Below are positions 1 through 11,768 of a DNA stretch of 64,000 nt, piece by piece. How positions within the stretch are numbered: the stretch's first letter is position 1; each line of letters starts with the position of its first letter. The notes beneath the pieces are model-generated. The model had not been told where the DNA came from and did no database searches. It saw nothing but the letters and a program-made list of their open reading frames with translations. A program made the position numbers and the translations under genes. The stretch is from Nannocystis punicea (GTDB lineage Bacteria > Myxococcota_A > Polyangia > Nannocystales > Nannocystaceae), in assembly GCF_026965555.1 (NCBI RefSeq), contig NZ_CP114040.1:11672001-11736000 (forward strand), in the 5' to 3' direction.

Positions 1-2131
1 GCGTGTTCGCGTGCATCTGCACGCTGTCGGGCCAGACGTCGAGGACGCGCGGCAGGTCGCCGGCGACGTCGAGCATGCGCACCTCGGCGCTGCTCGGGTC
101 CTGCGTCGGATAGCTGGCGAACAGCAGCGACTCGCCGTCGGCCGCCTCGACGCGCCGCGCCTCGCCGACCTCGATCGTACGGATCGGCGTCAGCGCGACG
201 TCGGCGCGGAAGAGCCGCGCGGTGGGGCCCGAGCGCCACGACAGCACCTCCCGCGCGCCGTCGCCGTCGAGGTCGAGCGCCGCCAGCGTGCGCGGCAAGG
301 CCAACGGCTCGGGCCCGAGGTGGTCCGGCGCGATCTCTGTCACATGGGACAGGTCCTCGAGGACATGTCCCCAATCATCCTCGCCGCCGCCCGCCGACAC
401 CGCCGCGGCCGCAGGGAGATCGCGGCGCGACAGCGCGGCCGCCAGTCGGACCGCGCGCAGCTCCGGTCGGGCCGCCTCCTGCGGCGCGACCCGCTCCAGC
501 ACCGCCAGCGCCGCGGCGGCCTCCGGCACCCTGCGCAGCGCGCTCAGCCCGTCGATGAGGCCGAGCAGGGCCGCCCGGGCGTCGGCCTCGGTGCGCGCGG
601 TGATGTAAGCGCTGCCGTAGGCGTCGACCGCCTCGGCGTGGTCGGTCTGCGCCGCCCCCCACTCGAGGTAGGCGCGGGCGACCACCGCCAGCCCGCGGTT
701 CTCGGGCAGCGCGACGAACGTGCGCAGCGATCGGCGCGCCTCGGTCGCGTCACCGCGGGCGCGCAGCTCCGCGATCTGCCCGCGCAGGGCCTCGAGTCGC
801 CGTTGCCCGCGGCGCTCGCCGGCGTAGCGGCTCGCGGCGCCGTAGCCGAGGATCGCCGCGGTCACCAGCGCGACGGTGCCGACGATCGCCGCGACGAAGT
901 GCAGCGCCCGGCGCCGTCGCTGCTGCCGCTCGGCCGCCGGGTCGCGCGCCAGCAGGTCGACCAGCTCGGCGAGCGCGGGGTAGCGCCCCTCCGGCTGCTT
1001 CGCCAGGCCGCGGCACACTGCGGCGTGCAACCACGCCGGCACCTCCGCGCGCGGCGGCGCGGCCGGCAAGCTCCGGCGCTCGACGTCGGCCGTCAGCGCC
1101 GCCACCGTCGCGCCGTCGAACGGTCGCTGGCCGTAGAGCGCCTCGTACAGCGCGACACAGAACGCGTACTGATCGCTGCTCGCGGTCGCCGACCCGCCGT
1201 GCAGCAGCTCCGGCGCCATGTACACCGGCGTGCCGATCAGCGCGCCCTCGCGGGCCAGCGTCGCCGTCGTCCCGGACGCCATGCTCGTCGACTCGCCGCT
1301 CCCGCCGCTCACCACGCCGCGGCGCGCCGCCAGACCGAAGTCGGCCACGCGCACGCGCCCGTCGTCACCCACCAGCACGTTGCCCGGCTTGAAGTCGCGG
1401 TGCACCAGCCCCTCGCGGTGGGCCGCCACCAGGCCCGCGCCGGCCTGGCGGAACACCGCGACCACCTCGCGCCACGATCGCGGCTCCTCGGCCAGCCAGC
1501 GCTGCAGGTCGACGCCGGCGACGTACTCCATCGCCACGAACACCGCGCCCTCGACCGTCCCGACCTCGTGGACCGCGACCACGTTCGGGTGGGCCAGCCG
1601 GGCCAGCGCCTGGGCCTCGCGCATCAACATCGATCGCCCGCTCGAGGTGTCCTGGGTCCGCGCCGCGTGCAACAGCTTGATCGCCACCTTGCGATCGAGC
1701 TCCTCGTCGTACGCCGCGAACACCACGCCCACCGCCCCACGGCCCAGCTCGCGGAAGATCAGGAAGCGACCGATCCGCCCGGCCTCTCGCACCGCTCGCA
1801 GCACAGGCAGCTCGTCGGCGACGAACAGCAGCCCGTCGCTCTCCTCGATCCCGCCGGCCCTCAGCGACGCGCTCGCCACCGCCGCCGCACTGTTCGCCGC
1901 GGCGCGTCGCCTCTCCGCCCCCGAGCTCTCCCCGAACTTCTCCGCCAAGCTGCCCGACGCGCGCGTCTCGAGCCGCTGTCCGCCGAATGACACCACCCCG
2001 GCGCTCGCCTGCGCGAGCCCATCAGGGACCTGCGACCTCTCCTCGGGGAACAGCGACGCGGTCGCAGCCCGCATCTCCTCGATCGCGGCCCGGCTCGACA
2101 AGCCCGACAACCGCTCATGACTCTCATCCAT
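1..2131 (-). CDS. Ser/Thr protein kinase with TM segment (3' end outside window)
   Basis: Membrane-anchored eukaryote-type Ser/Thr kinase that runs off the left edge, so the C-terminus is missing. From the ATG at 2131 there is a ~120-residue low-complexity N-terminus, then a kinase domain: glycine loop GRGAVGVVF (~130-138), VAIKLL Lys ~152, HRDFKPGN ~244, DFG ~264 and GTPVYMAPE ~300. One TM helix follows at about 410-434. Beyond it is an Ala/Arg-rich helical region that resembles TPR-type sensor domains, then a stretch like a VCBS/FG-GAP fold (LDLDGDGAREVL). All catalytic motifs are intact, so it should be active. The frame stays open across the whole interval. The peptide HVLED near its visible end is encoded by the GGACATGTCC element at 343-372. 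Substrate and signal are unknown. Confidence 0.88.
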   Translation of the reverse strand, partial: MDESHERLSGLSSRAAIEEMRAATASLFPEERSQVPDGLAQASAGVVSFGGQRLETRASGSLAEKFGESSGAERRRAAANSAAAVASASLRAGGIEESDGLLFVADELPVLRAVREAGRIGRFLIFRELGRGAVGVVFAAYDEELDRKVAIKLLHAARTQDTSSGRSMLMREAQALARLAHPNVVAVHEVGTVEGAVFVAMEYVAGVDLQRWLAEEPRSWREVVAVFRQAGAGLVAAHREGLVHRDFKPGNVLVGDDGRVRVADFGLAARRGVVSGGSGESTSMASGTTATLAREGALIGTPVYMAPELLHGGSATASSDQYAFCVALYEALYGQRPFDGATVAALTADVERRSLPAAPPRAEVPAWLHAAVCRGLAKQPEGRYPALAELVDLLARDPAAERQQRRRRALHFVAAIVGTVALVTAAILGYGAASRYAGERRGQRRLEALRGQIAELRARGDATEARRSLRTFVALPENRGLAVVARAYLEWGAAQTDHAEAVDAYGSAYITARTEADARAALLGLIDGLSALRRVPEAAAALAVLERVAPQEAARPELRAVRLAAALSRRDLPAAAAVSAGGGEDDWGHVLEDLSHVTEIAPDHLGPEPLALPRTLAALDLDGDGAREVLSWRSGPTARLFRADVALTPIRTIEVGEARRVEAADGESLLFASYPTQDPSSAEVRMLDVAGDLPRVLDVWPDSVQMHANT
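343..372. repeat. GGACATG-family palindromic element inside kinase gene
   Basis: CATGGGACAGGTCC is followed by GGACATGTCC at 361-370. On the coding strand it reads as GHVLEDLSH. It is one of about two dozen related elements in the window and lies in a poorly conserved part of the kinase. Confidence 0.6.
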
Positions 2132-2582
2132 CGCCGCCGGCACGGTAGCACGCGCACGACCAGCTCCGCCCCGGCGCCCCGCCCGCGCTCGTCCCCTCCG
2201 CGCGTGAGCGTGCCGGCTGTCCTTCGGGTCAGGAGCTCGTCCGTGTCACTCTCGCCGGCCCTGCGAGCCGTGAGCGCCAGCGACCCCGCTCCACCGCGCT
2301 CACACGCCGCCTGAGTTGTCTACACCCGGGTCGAGCTCGACGTGTTCCCCGCTTCGGAGGACCGGCCTGCCTCTACTCCCTCGAGAACATCGTTAATCTG
2401 GCTCTTCAGTCAGCCAGCCCGCAAAAATGGCCGACCCGCTGTCAGAAACCCAATCACTCGCCCGCGCCCTGCCGGGCGACCGCTCACTTCAGCCGCCGGC
2501 CTCTCCAGCGATCCCTTCGAGGCCTGCTCGAACCAGCGCGGCAGGCCATCCCGCCGCGCCGGCATCCTCGCTCACACCGCGC
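2132..2582. other. Intergenic, no gene recognised
   Basis: This 451-base gap separates the stop of the 2583 lipoprotein from the kinase start; both genes are on the minus strand. It holds an inverted repeat CTGGCT...AGCCAG (2398-2417, 8-nt loop) that could end lipoprotein transcription. Open frames here have random composition and no ribosome binding site. The kinase promoter must lie near the left end, but I cannot point to clear boxes. Confidence 0.5.
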
Positions 2583-3518
2583 TCAGATCCCGCACGACCA
2601 CTTGGCGAGCGGCTCGGCGCCGTCGCCCTTGAGCTTGAAGATCCGGTCGCCGCCGCCGCCGTCGGTGAGGACCGCGTTGACCCACACTTCTTGCGAGCGG
2701 TCGCCGTCGAGGTCGATGAACGCGCGGACCGTGTAGGTCTCGGTGTCGTTGCGCGACTCGAGCAGCGGGAACCACTTGCCGGGGGCGTTGCCGCGCTGCA
2801 TCAGCACGCCGCTGTACGACAGCTTCTCGCTGTCCTTGGGGTTGACCACGTAGACCGAGAACAGCTTGTCGACCTGGCCGTCGCCGTCGAGGTCGAACGT
2901 CACCGATTGATTGATCTGCAGCTCGGCGTCGGGCTTGATGAGCTCGGACAGCGCCTTCTTCTCGTCCTCGCTGGCGACGCGGCCCTTCTCGCTGTACGTC
3001 TCGGGGTCGGCGCGGTTGATCAGCTTGCCCATCGACTTGGGGAACACCGCGTAGTCGAACGTCTCGCCGGAGTCGACCGAGGGGATGCCGATGCTGGTCG
3101 GCTTGTCCTCGCCCGGCTGGCACATCGCGCTCTTCGGCGCGCCGGCCTTGTCGAGCTTCTCGACGCTGTTCGAGCGCAGGTACACGTCGTCGCCGGCCTT
3201 GACCAGGGCGAGGCAGTCCTTGCCGCCTTCGAGCTTCTTCTTGGCGCTGTCGTAGCAGCCGATCGGGATGAGCGCGCCGTCGACGGTGAAGAACACCGTG
3301 CTGGCCTCGGGCGGCACCGGCCCGCTGAGGTCGAGCGCCGTCACGGCCTTGTCGAGGCTGGTCGCGTCGTTGCGCTTGGTGTCGATGACCTCGGTCTTGG
3401 CGTCGGCCTTGGCGTCCTTGGCGTCGGCCTTGGCGCCCTTGGCGGGGTCGCTGGCGCCGCCGCAGGCGGCGAGGACGAGGGCGAGCGTGAGGGGGTAGAC
3501 GGCCTGGCGTGCGATCAT
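2583..3518 (-). CDS. Putative lipoprotein with VCBS-like repeat
   Basis: Predicted outer-surface or periplasmic lipoprotein of 311 aa. The ATG at 3518 gives the signal MIARQAVYPLTLALVLAACG with lipobox LAAC. A longer upstream-open frame exists, but only this start makes a sensible signal peptide. After the lipid-bearing Cys comes a Lys/Ala/Asp repeat linker (KADAKDAKADAKTE). The body contains two calcium-loop-like stretches, DLDGDGQVDKLF and DLDGDRSQEVW, typical of VCBS/FG-GAP repeats. No catalytic motif is visible. It is divergent from the GST gene with a 63-base gap that must carry both promoters. Function unknown. Confidence 0.85.
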   Translation of the reverse strand: MIARQAVYPLTLALVLAACGGASDPAKGAKADAKDAKADAKTEVIDTKRNDATSLDKAVTALDLSGPVPPEASTVFFTVDGALIPIGCYDSAKKKLEGGKDCLALVKAGDDVYLRSNSVEKLDKAGAPKSAMCQPGEDKPTSIGIPSVDSGETFDYAVFPKSMGKLINRADPETYSEKGRVASEDEKKALSELIKPDAELQINQSVTFDLDGDGQVDKLFSVYVVNPKDSEKLSYSGVLMQRGNAPGKWFPLLESRNDTETYTVRAFIDLDGDRSQEVWVNAVLTDGGGGDRIFKLKGDGAEPLAKWSCGI

Positions 3519-3581
3519 GGCGGGCGCACGATAGCAACAGGACTGTCCACCGCCAAGCCGCTGGCCTACCCTCCGGCGCGC

Positions 3582-4235
3582 ATGTCCCGGCCGCACAACC
3601 CCGAACTCGTCATCGTCATCGGCGACAAGCGCAAGTCGTCGTGGAGCCTCCGACCGTGGCTCGCCCTGCGGGCCACGGGTTACCCCTTTCGCGAGCGCAA
3701 GATCCTCCTCGATCGCGACACCACGCGCGCCGAGCTCGAGGCCGCCTCGCCGACCGTCAGGGTGCCCGTGCTCCTCGACGGCGAGCTCGCGATCTGGGAG
3801 TCCCTGGCGATCTGCGAGACGCTCGCGGAGTGGTTCCCCGCCGCCGGGCTCTGGCCCGCGGACCCGGGCGTTCGCGCGCAGGCGCGCAGCGCGGCGACCG
3901 AGATGCACGGCGGCTTCGCCAACCTGCGGCGCGAGCTCCCGAGGGACCTGACGCTGCGCACGCGGGCCACGCCGTCGCCCGAGACGCAGCTCGAGATCGA
4001 CCGGATCTGCGCGCTGTGGCGCGATTGTCGGGCCCGCTTCGGGGCCGGCGGCGACATGCTCTTTGGGACATGGTCGATCGTCGACTGCATGTACGCCCCG
4101 GTCGCGACCCGCTTCCGCAGCTACGGCGTCCCACTCGACCCCGTCTGCGCCGCCTACGTCGACGCGGTCCTCGCCACTCGGGATATGCGCGCGTGGACCG
4201 AGGAGGCCCAGCGCGAGGCCGCCGAGAGTCCTTGA
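3582..4235 (+). CDS. Glutathione S-transferase family protein
   Basis: A 217-aa soluble protein with a thioredoxin-like GST N-domain (residues ~7-85), followed by an all-alpha C-domain. GST-N hallmarks are KRKSSWSLRPWLAL near the start (Ser-rich glutathione-site loop), RVPVLLDGELAIWESLAICE (cis-Pro and the Glu-Ser that bind the gamma-glutamyl group), and FGTWSIVDCMYAPV in the C-domain (N-cap motif). Length is normal for the family. The ATG at 3582 was chosen because the fold begins at once (VIVIGDKR); the frame is open far upstream but has no GST sequence there. It probably conjugates or reduces electrophiles with glutathione. The substrate is unknown. Confidence 0.9.
   Translation: MSRPHNPELVIVIGDKRKSSWSLRPWLALRATGYPFRERKILLDRDTTRAELEAASPTVRVPVLLDGELAIWESLAICETLAEWFPAAGLWPADPGVRAQARSAATEMHGGFANLRRELPRDLTLRTRATPSPETQLEIDRICALWRDCRARFGAGGDMLFGTWSIVDCMYAPVATRFRSYGVPLDPVCAAYVDAVLATRDMRAWTEEAQREAAESP
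4053..4076. repeat. GGACATG-family element inside GST gene
   Basis: GACATGCTC-TTTG-GGACATGGTC, two GACATG copies 14 bases apart, translated as DMLFGTWS just before the conserved SIVD motif of the C-domain. Confidence 0.4.
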
Positions 4236-4364
4236 GCTCCGACGGCCGCACGCCGCCCGCGACGGGCCGGCGCGCGCGGCTCAGCAAGCTCGACCGTGAC
4301 GCCGCTCCTTGCACGCAGTGGCGACCGGGACCAAGACATGGCGCCGCACTGCGAGAGAGGTGCC

Positions 4365-5183
4365 ATGCTCGACAAGCTCCGAGACCTGCGTCGCCACCTC
4401 GGCGACCGTTCCGATTGGCCTGATGAAGTCAACGTGCATCCGCTCGAGCGCGCCGCCTCGCTGGCCGGCGCCGTCGGCTGCTTCGCGCTGGCGGCCGTGC
4501 GCCGCACCTGGGGCAGCATCCCCGTGCTGGCCGTCGGCGGCGCGCTGCTGCACCGGGCGCTCACCGGTCACAGCCCGCTCTACGCCCGCCTGAAGGTCAG
4601 CACCGCCCACGGCGTGCGCGGCCCGAGTGCCAGCGTGCCCCACGGCCAGGGCGTCAAGCTGCTGCACACCATCACGGTGCGCCAGCCGCCCGAGCGCGTC
4701 TACCGGTTCTGGCGCGAGCTCGACAACCTGCCGCGCTTCATGCGTCACATCGAGTCGGTCACCGTGCTCGACGAACGCCGCTCGCGCTGGCGCGTCCGCG
4801 GGCCCGCCGACATCTCGGTGTCGTGGGACGCCGAGATCATCAACGACGTCCCGGGCGAGCTGATCGCCTGGCGCTCGCTCGAGGGCGCCGAGCTGCCGAA
4901 CGCCGGCTCGGTCCGGTTCGAGCGCGGCGTCGGCGGCCACACCACCCGCATCACCGTCAACCTCGAGTACCACCCGCCGGTCGGCGTGATCGGCAACCTC
5001 ATCGCCACGGTGCTCGGGGCCAACCCGCAGAAGCAGATCGAGTCCGACCTGCAGCGCTTCAAGGAGCTGCTCGAGACCAACGTGCCGCACGCCGACGCGC
5101 CCCAGCGCGGCCGCCTGCGCGACGTCAAGGACCTCGAGACCGCCCGCCAGGTGCTCCAGCTCGACGACCTCACCAAGAACTGA
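4365..5183 (+). CDS. YgaP-type TM domain plus SRPBCC domain protein
   Basis: A 272-aa protein. The N-terminal ~65 residues resemble DUF2892/YgaP-like membrane segments (NVHPLERAASLAGAV...GGALLHRALTGHSPLY) with two hydrophobic helices. From about residue 100 there is an SRPBCC/START-like polyketide-cyclase domain: HTITVRQPPERVYRFWREL, then NLPRFMRHIESV, ending in the long C-terminal helix QIESDLQRFKELLE. Proteins of this layout are common in soil bacteria and are presumed to bind a hydrophobic ligand at the membrane. No enzyme activity can be read from the sequence. The ATG at 4365 has a good site (GAGAGAGG, 4352-4359); upstream ATGs at 4296 and 4338 are in frame but lack one. Confidence 0.85.
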   Translation: MLDKLRDLRRHLGDRSDWPDEVNVHPLERAASLAGAVGCFALAAVRRTWGSIPVLAVGGALLHRALTGHSPLYARLKVSTAHGVRGPSASVPHGQGVKLLHTITVRQPPERVYRFWRELDNLPRFMRHIESVTVLDERRSRWRVRGPADISVSWDAEIINDVPGELIAWRSLEGAELPNAGSVRFERGVGGHTTRITVNLEYHPPVGVIGNLIATVLGANPQKQIESDLQRFKELLETNVPHADAPQRGRLRDVKDLETARQVLQLDDLTKN

Positions 5184-5334
5184 TCGCCGACTGCTCCGAC
5201 GCGCGGTCCCGTGCGCCGACGAGCGCATGGCCACCCGCGTCGAGTTCCATGGGCCCGTCGGGGCGCGAACGGTCACCCCCCGCGGCGCCCCGTCTCGCTT
5301 GTCCCGAGCCAGGCGGCGTGAAACCGTGGAGAGG

Positions 5335-7071
5335 ATGATCGACCTCCTCCGCGCCGCTCACTGTACGGGCGTCACGGTCGTGCTGCTCACGGCCTGCGGT
5401 CCCACGCCCGCCGAACCATCCGACACCAGCGACACCGGCGACGAGGGGACCACGAGCACGGGTGACGCGATCACTACGACCACCGCGCCCGAGCCGACGA
5501 CCGACGCGCCCGACACCACCGTCGCGCCGACGAGCACCGGTCCCGACGACCCGCCCACCGATTGTCTCGCGGGCGACGTCCTGATCGACGAGCACAACAC
5601 CGAGGAGGCGATCGCCGCGCTGGCGGGCGTCGAGTGCATCACCGGCCTCCTGTCGCTCCTCAACGTCGACCGCCCCGACCTCGAGGGCCTCGAATCGCTG
5701 CGGCAGGTCGGGGGCGACCTCAACATCAGCCAGAGCACGTTCGTCTCGCTCGCCGGCCTCGAGAACCTCGAGCGCGTCGGTCACCTCGGCATCGTCCTCG
5801 ACCCCTCTCTCTCGGACATCAGCGCGCTGGCCAACCTGCAGGAGATCACCGGCGGCGGCCTGAACCTGGACGCCGCCCCGGTCACCGGCTTGCCGTTTCA
5901 CAACCTCACCCACGTCGCCGGGGCGGTCACCATCAGCAAGACCGCCCTCACGTCGCTCGCGGGCCTCGACGCCCTCGGGTCGATCGGCGGCCACTTCGCG
6001 GTCACGTTCAACGACGGGCTCACCAGCCTCGCGGGGCTCGAGAGCCTGACCTCCATCGGCCAGTTCGCGCTCGTCCGCCACAACCCGAAGCTGCTCGCTC
6101 TCTCGGGCCTCGCCGCCCTCACCGACATCGGCGAGAACCTCGAGATCGACGACAACGACGCGCTTCAGACCCTCGGCGACCTGCCGCTGTCCGCGATCGG
6201 CGGCGACCTGCGGATCACCGGCAACGACGCGCTCCAGACGATCGGCGCGCTGGCGCTGGGCACCGTCGGCGGCACCCTGGAGCTCGCCGACGACGACGCG
6301 CTGGCCGACCTCGCCGGGTTCGAGGCGCTCACGACCATCGGCGCACGGCTCGAGATCCGCGGCAACGACGGCCTGCTCACGGCCGCGGGCTTTCCGGCGC
6401 TCGAGTCGGTCGGCCTCCTCGCGGTCGAGCTCAACGGGGCCCTGACCGAGCTGGCCGGGTTCGACGCGCTGGTCGCCGTCGACACCCTGCAGATCTTGAA
6501 CAACCACGCGCTGACGAAGGTCGCCGGCTTCGGCGCGTACACGTCGTCGAGCGCCGGCAGCGTCGAGATCGCCGACAACGACTCGCTGGCCACCCTGGCG
6601 GGCTTCGCCGCGCTGCAGCAGCTCCGGCGCTTCGACCTGGTGGGGAATCCTGCGCTCGCCTCGCTCGTCGGGCTCGGACAGCTCGACACGGTCGACGAGC
6701 AGCTCACTCTCTCGGGGCTCGCGATCACCGACCTCTCGGACCTCTCGTCGCTGCGGAGCGCCTCCCTCGAGATCAAGCACAACCTCGCGCTAGCGAGCCT
6801 CACCGGGCTCGAGGGCCTGGAGGCCGCGAAGTTCGTGAGCGTCGACCTCAACCCCGCGCTCACCTCGGTCGCCGCCATCCAGCTCGGCGCCGGCGGCTCG
6901 CTGGCGACCACGGAGTCGCTCAGCATCGTCGCCAACGGCGCGCTCACGACCTGCGACGCGGTGGCCTTGCCCGGGGCGATGACGGTGACGCCGAGCAGCC
7001 TCTGCATCTTCGCCAACAAGCCCGACGCCTGCGAGGACCTCGAGCAGGGCTGCATCATCGAGACGCCCTGA
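5335..7071 (+). CDS. Stalked lipoprotein with receptor L-domain/LRR-like repeats
   Basis: A 578-aa predicted surface lipoprotein. The signal MIDLLRAAHCTGVTVVLLTAC has lipobox LTAC. A Thr/Asp/Ser-rich stalk of ~50 residues (TSDTGDEGTTSTGDAITTTT) follows. The rest is about twenty repeats of 20-24 residues, such as LAGLENLERVGHLGI and LAGLDALGSIGGHFAV, matching the bacterial receptor L-domain-like right-handed solenoid, with cysteines capping both ends (DCLAGDV near the start, DACEDLEQGC at the end). It is likely an adhesion or recognition protein outside the cell. The start at 5335 is preceded by GTGGAGAGG. The alternative start at 5227 would place ~36 non-signal residues in front. The gene ends at a convergent hairpin. 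Confidence 0.88.
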   Translation: MIDLLRAAHCTGVTVVLLTACGPTPAEPSDTSDTGDEGTTSTGDAITTTTAPEPTTDAPDTTVAPTSTGPDDPPTDCLAGDVLIDEHNTEEAIAALAGVECITGLLSLLNVDRPDLEGLESLRQVGGDLNISQSTFVSLAGLENLERVGHLGIVLDPSLSDISALANLQEITGGGLNLDAAPVTGLPFHNLTHVAGAVTISKTALTSLAGLDALGSIGGHFAVTFNDGLTSLAGLESLTSIGQFALVRHNPKLLALSGLAALTDIGENLEIDDNDALQTLGDLPLSAIGGDLRITGNDALQTIGALALGTVGGTLELADDDALADLAGFEALTTIGARLEIRGNDGLLTAAGFPALESVGLLAVELNGALTELAGFDALVAVDTLQILNNHALTKVAGFGAYTSSSAGSVEIADNDSLATLAGFAALQQLRRFDLVGNPALASLVGLGQLDTVDEQLTLSGLAITDLSDLSSLRSASLEIKHNLALASLTGLEGLEAAKFVSVDLNPALTSVAAIQLGAGGSLATTESLSIVANGALTTCDAVALPGAMTVTPSSLCIFANKPDACEDLEQGCIIETP

Positions 7072-7085
7072 CGTCAGGGCTTAAT

Positions 7086-7109
7086 GGACATGCCCCATGG
7101 AGCATGTCC
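7086..7109. terminator. Hairpin between convergent genes (GGACATG family)
   Basis: GGACATGC (7086-7093), loop CCCATGGA, GCATGTCC (7102-7109): a perfect 8-bp stem. It sits 15 bases after the + lipoprotein stop and 12 bases after the - gene stop. There is no clear U tract, so termination is inferred from position and from the stronger relative at 40469-40502. Confidence 0.6.
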
Positions 7110-7120
7110 CTTGCGCCATC

Positions 7121-7525
7121 TCAATATTCGCGGCGGGCCCCGATCGCGCCGCCGATCCACCCGGGGATCAGGCAGGCGAACGGGCTCGCGAGCACGAGCC
7201 ACGCCGGGTGCGGGATGACCCACAGGTTCATCGCGCTGGCGACCAGGAGCACGGCGCCGACGATCACGCCGAAGCGCTGCGGGCGGCGCCCGCCGGCCAC
7301 CATGGCGGCCATTGCACCGCCGCAGAACGAGCCCGCGGCCCAGGCGATCGGCACGAACGCGAGGGCGAGGAACGGCGCGTTGTCGATGTAATCGCGGATG
7401 GCCTTCGGGTCATCCAATCTAAGATTCGCGGGGGGCGGATAAATGGAGTGGCCGATCAGCTCGACGGCCATGATCGCGAACATCGCGACCGCGACCCCGA
7501 GGACCACTGCGAACAAGTTGCGCAT
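7121..7525 (-). CDS. Small four-TM integral membrane protein
   Basis: A 134-aa hydrophobic protein with four predicted TM helices: residues ~2-22 (MRNLFAVVLGVAVAMFAIMA), ~45-70 (FLALAFVPIAWAAGSFCGG), ~77-97 and ~103-125. A ~20-residue periplasmic loop (YPPPANLRLDDPKAIRDYID) lies between the first two. No family motif is recognised; it resembles many conserved hypothetical proteins. The ATG at 7525 begins directly with the first TM helix, and the longer frame from 7561 adds a Pro-rich tail that looks untranslated. It lies upstream of nothing on its strand, and secA starts farther upstream. Confidence 0.75.
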   Translation of the reverse strand: MRNLFAVVLGVAVAMFAIMAVELIGHSIYPPPANLRLDDPKAIRDYIDNAPFLALAFVPIAWAAGSFCGGAMAAMVAGGRRPQRFGVIVGAVLLVASAMNLWVIPHPAWLVLASPFACLIPGWIGGAIGARREY

Positions 7526-7603
7526 GGCCGGGAAGGTACTCCCCGGCGCCGGGTGCGGCAACCGAAGTCAGGCGGCGGCGGGGCCGGACATGCGCCCGAA
7601 CAC

Positions 7604-10723
<3,120 letters not shown>

Positions 10724-10832
10724 GGCGGGCCGTGCGCGGGGCAAAGGGTACGGGCGAGGCGCGCCCGTGTCCACGCGCCATGATCGCAGAAGAAAGGCGA
10801 TAACTGACACGCCCGCTGGTACTGTCGCCGCC

Positions 10833-11768
10833 GTGAAGGCCGCTCTCGTGCGTCCGCCCTCGTCTGGCCCCAGCGGCCGCGTCGTCGTCGTGGCCCCCTC
10901 CGGCCCCGTCCCGGAGGCGAGGCTCGTCGAGGGCCTCGCCGCCCTGCGCGACCTGCAGATCGGTGAGATCTCGCTCGCGGCCAATCTGGGCACCAAGACC
11001 GGCTATTTCGCCGGCGAGGACGCCGTGCGCCTGACCGCGCTGCAGGCGGCGCTCGACGACCCCGAGGTGACGGCGATCGTGTGCGCGCGCGGCGGCTACG
11101 GCCTGACCCGCCTGCTCCCCCACCTGCGCGCGGAGCGGTTCCAGGCCGCTCCGAAGCTGCTGGTCGGCTTCTCCGACGCGACGGCGCTGCTGTGCTGGGC
11201 CCTCGGCGCCGGGGTGTGCAGCCTGCACGGACCGGTGGTGACGCAGCTGTCCGCGCTGCCGCCGGCCGACGGCCTGCGCCTGGCGGCGCTGATGCGCGGC
11301 GAGCTCCCCGCCGCGCTGACCGGTGACGAGGCCGTCGGCGAGGCCCCCGTGGCCGGTCCGCTCGTGCCGGCCAACCTCGAGGTGCTGCGCTCGCTGGTCG
11401 GCACGCCCTGGTTGCCCGACCTGGCCGGGACGATCGTCGCGCTCGAGGAGATCGGCGAGCGGCCCTACCGCATCGACCGCGCGCTCACGCAGCTGATCAC
11501 CAGCGGCGCCTTCGCAGGCGTGCGCGGGTTCGCGATCGGTCAGCTGTACGCCTGCGAGGAGCCCCCCGCCGGCAACCCCGACAGCCCGGGCCCGCGAGCG
11601 GTCGTGCGCGAGTGCCTGCGAGGGCTCGGCGTGCCGCTGGTGTTCGGCTTGCCCTTCGGACATCTCCCGCACGAGAACGCCGCCCTGCCCTGCGGCTCAC
11701 GCGTCGAGCTCGACCCGCGAGCCGCGACGCTGTCGCTGCTCGAGCCGGTCGCCGTCCGCCCCGGCTGA
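10833..11768 (+). CDS. LD-carboxypeptidase (peptidase S66)
   Basis: A 311-aa serine peptidase of family S66 (LdcA/MccF). Established family role: removal of the terminal D-Ala from murein tetrapeptides in the cytoplasm during peptidoglycan recycling, or self-immunity by cleaving microcin C-like nucleotide peptides. Visible hallmarks are VVVVAPSGPV at the N-terminus, ARGGYGLTRLLP, the nucleophile in VGFSDATALLC, LHGPVV, the Glu of ALEEIGERPYRIDR and the His of FGHLPHENAALPCG. Start: GTG at 10833, which leaves ~20 residues before the first beta strand; a second GTG at 10848 is possible. Nothing nearby suggests a microcin cluster, so recycling is the likelier role. Confidence 0.9.
   Translation: MKAALVRPPSSGPSGRVVVVAPSGPVPEARLVEGLAALRDLQIGEISLAANLGTKTGYFAGEDAVRLTALQAALDDPEVTAIVCARGGYGLTRLLPHLRAERFQAAPKLLVGFSDATALLCWALGAGVCSLHGPVVTQLSALPPADGLRLAALMRGELPAALTGDEAVGEAPVAGPLVPANLEVLRSLVGTPWLPDLAGTIVALEEIGERPYRIDRALTQLITSGAFAGVRGFAIGQLYACEEPPAGNPDSPGPRAVVRECLRGLGVPLVFGLPFGHLPHENAALPCGSRVELDPRAATLSLLEPVAVRPG

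Noticed and set aside
11..1990. Long + strand open frame opposite the first kinase
   Set aside because: Arg/Ala/Gln-rich translation with no domain; it is the usual third-position GC shadow of the minus-strand kinase.
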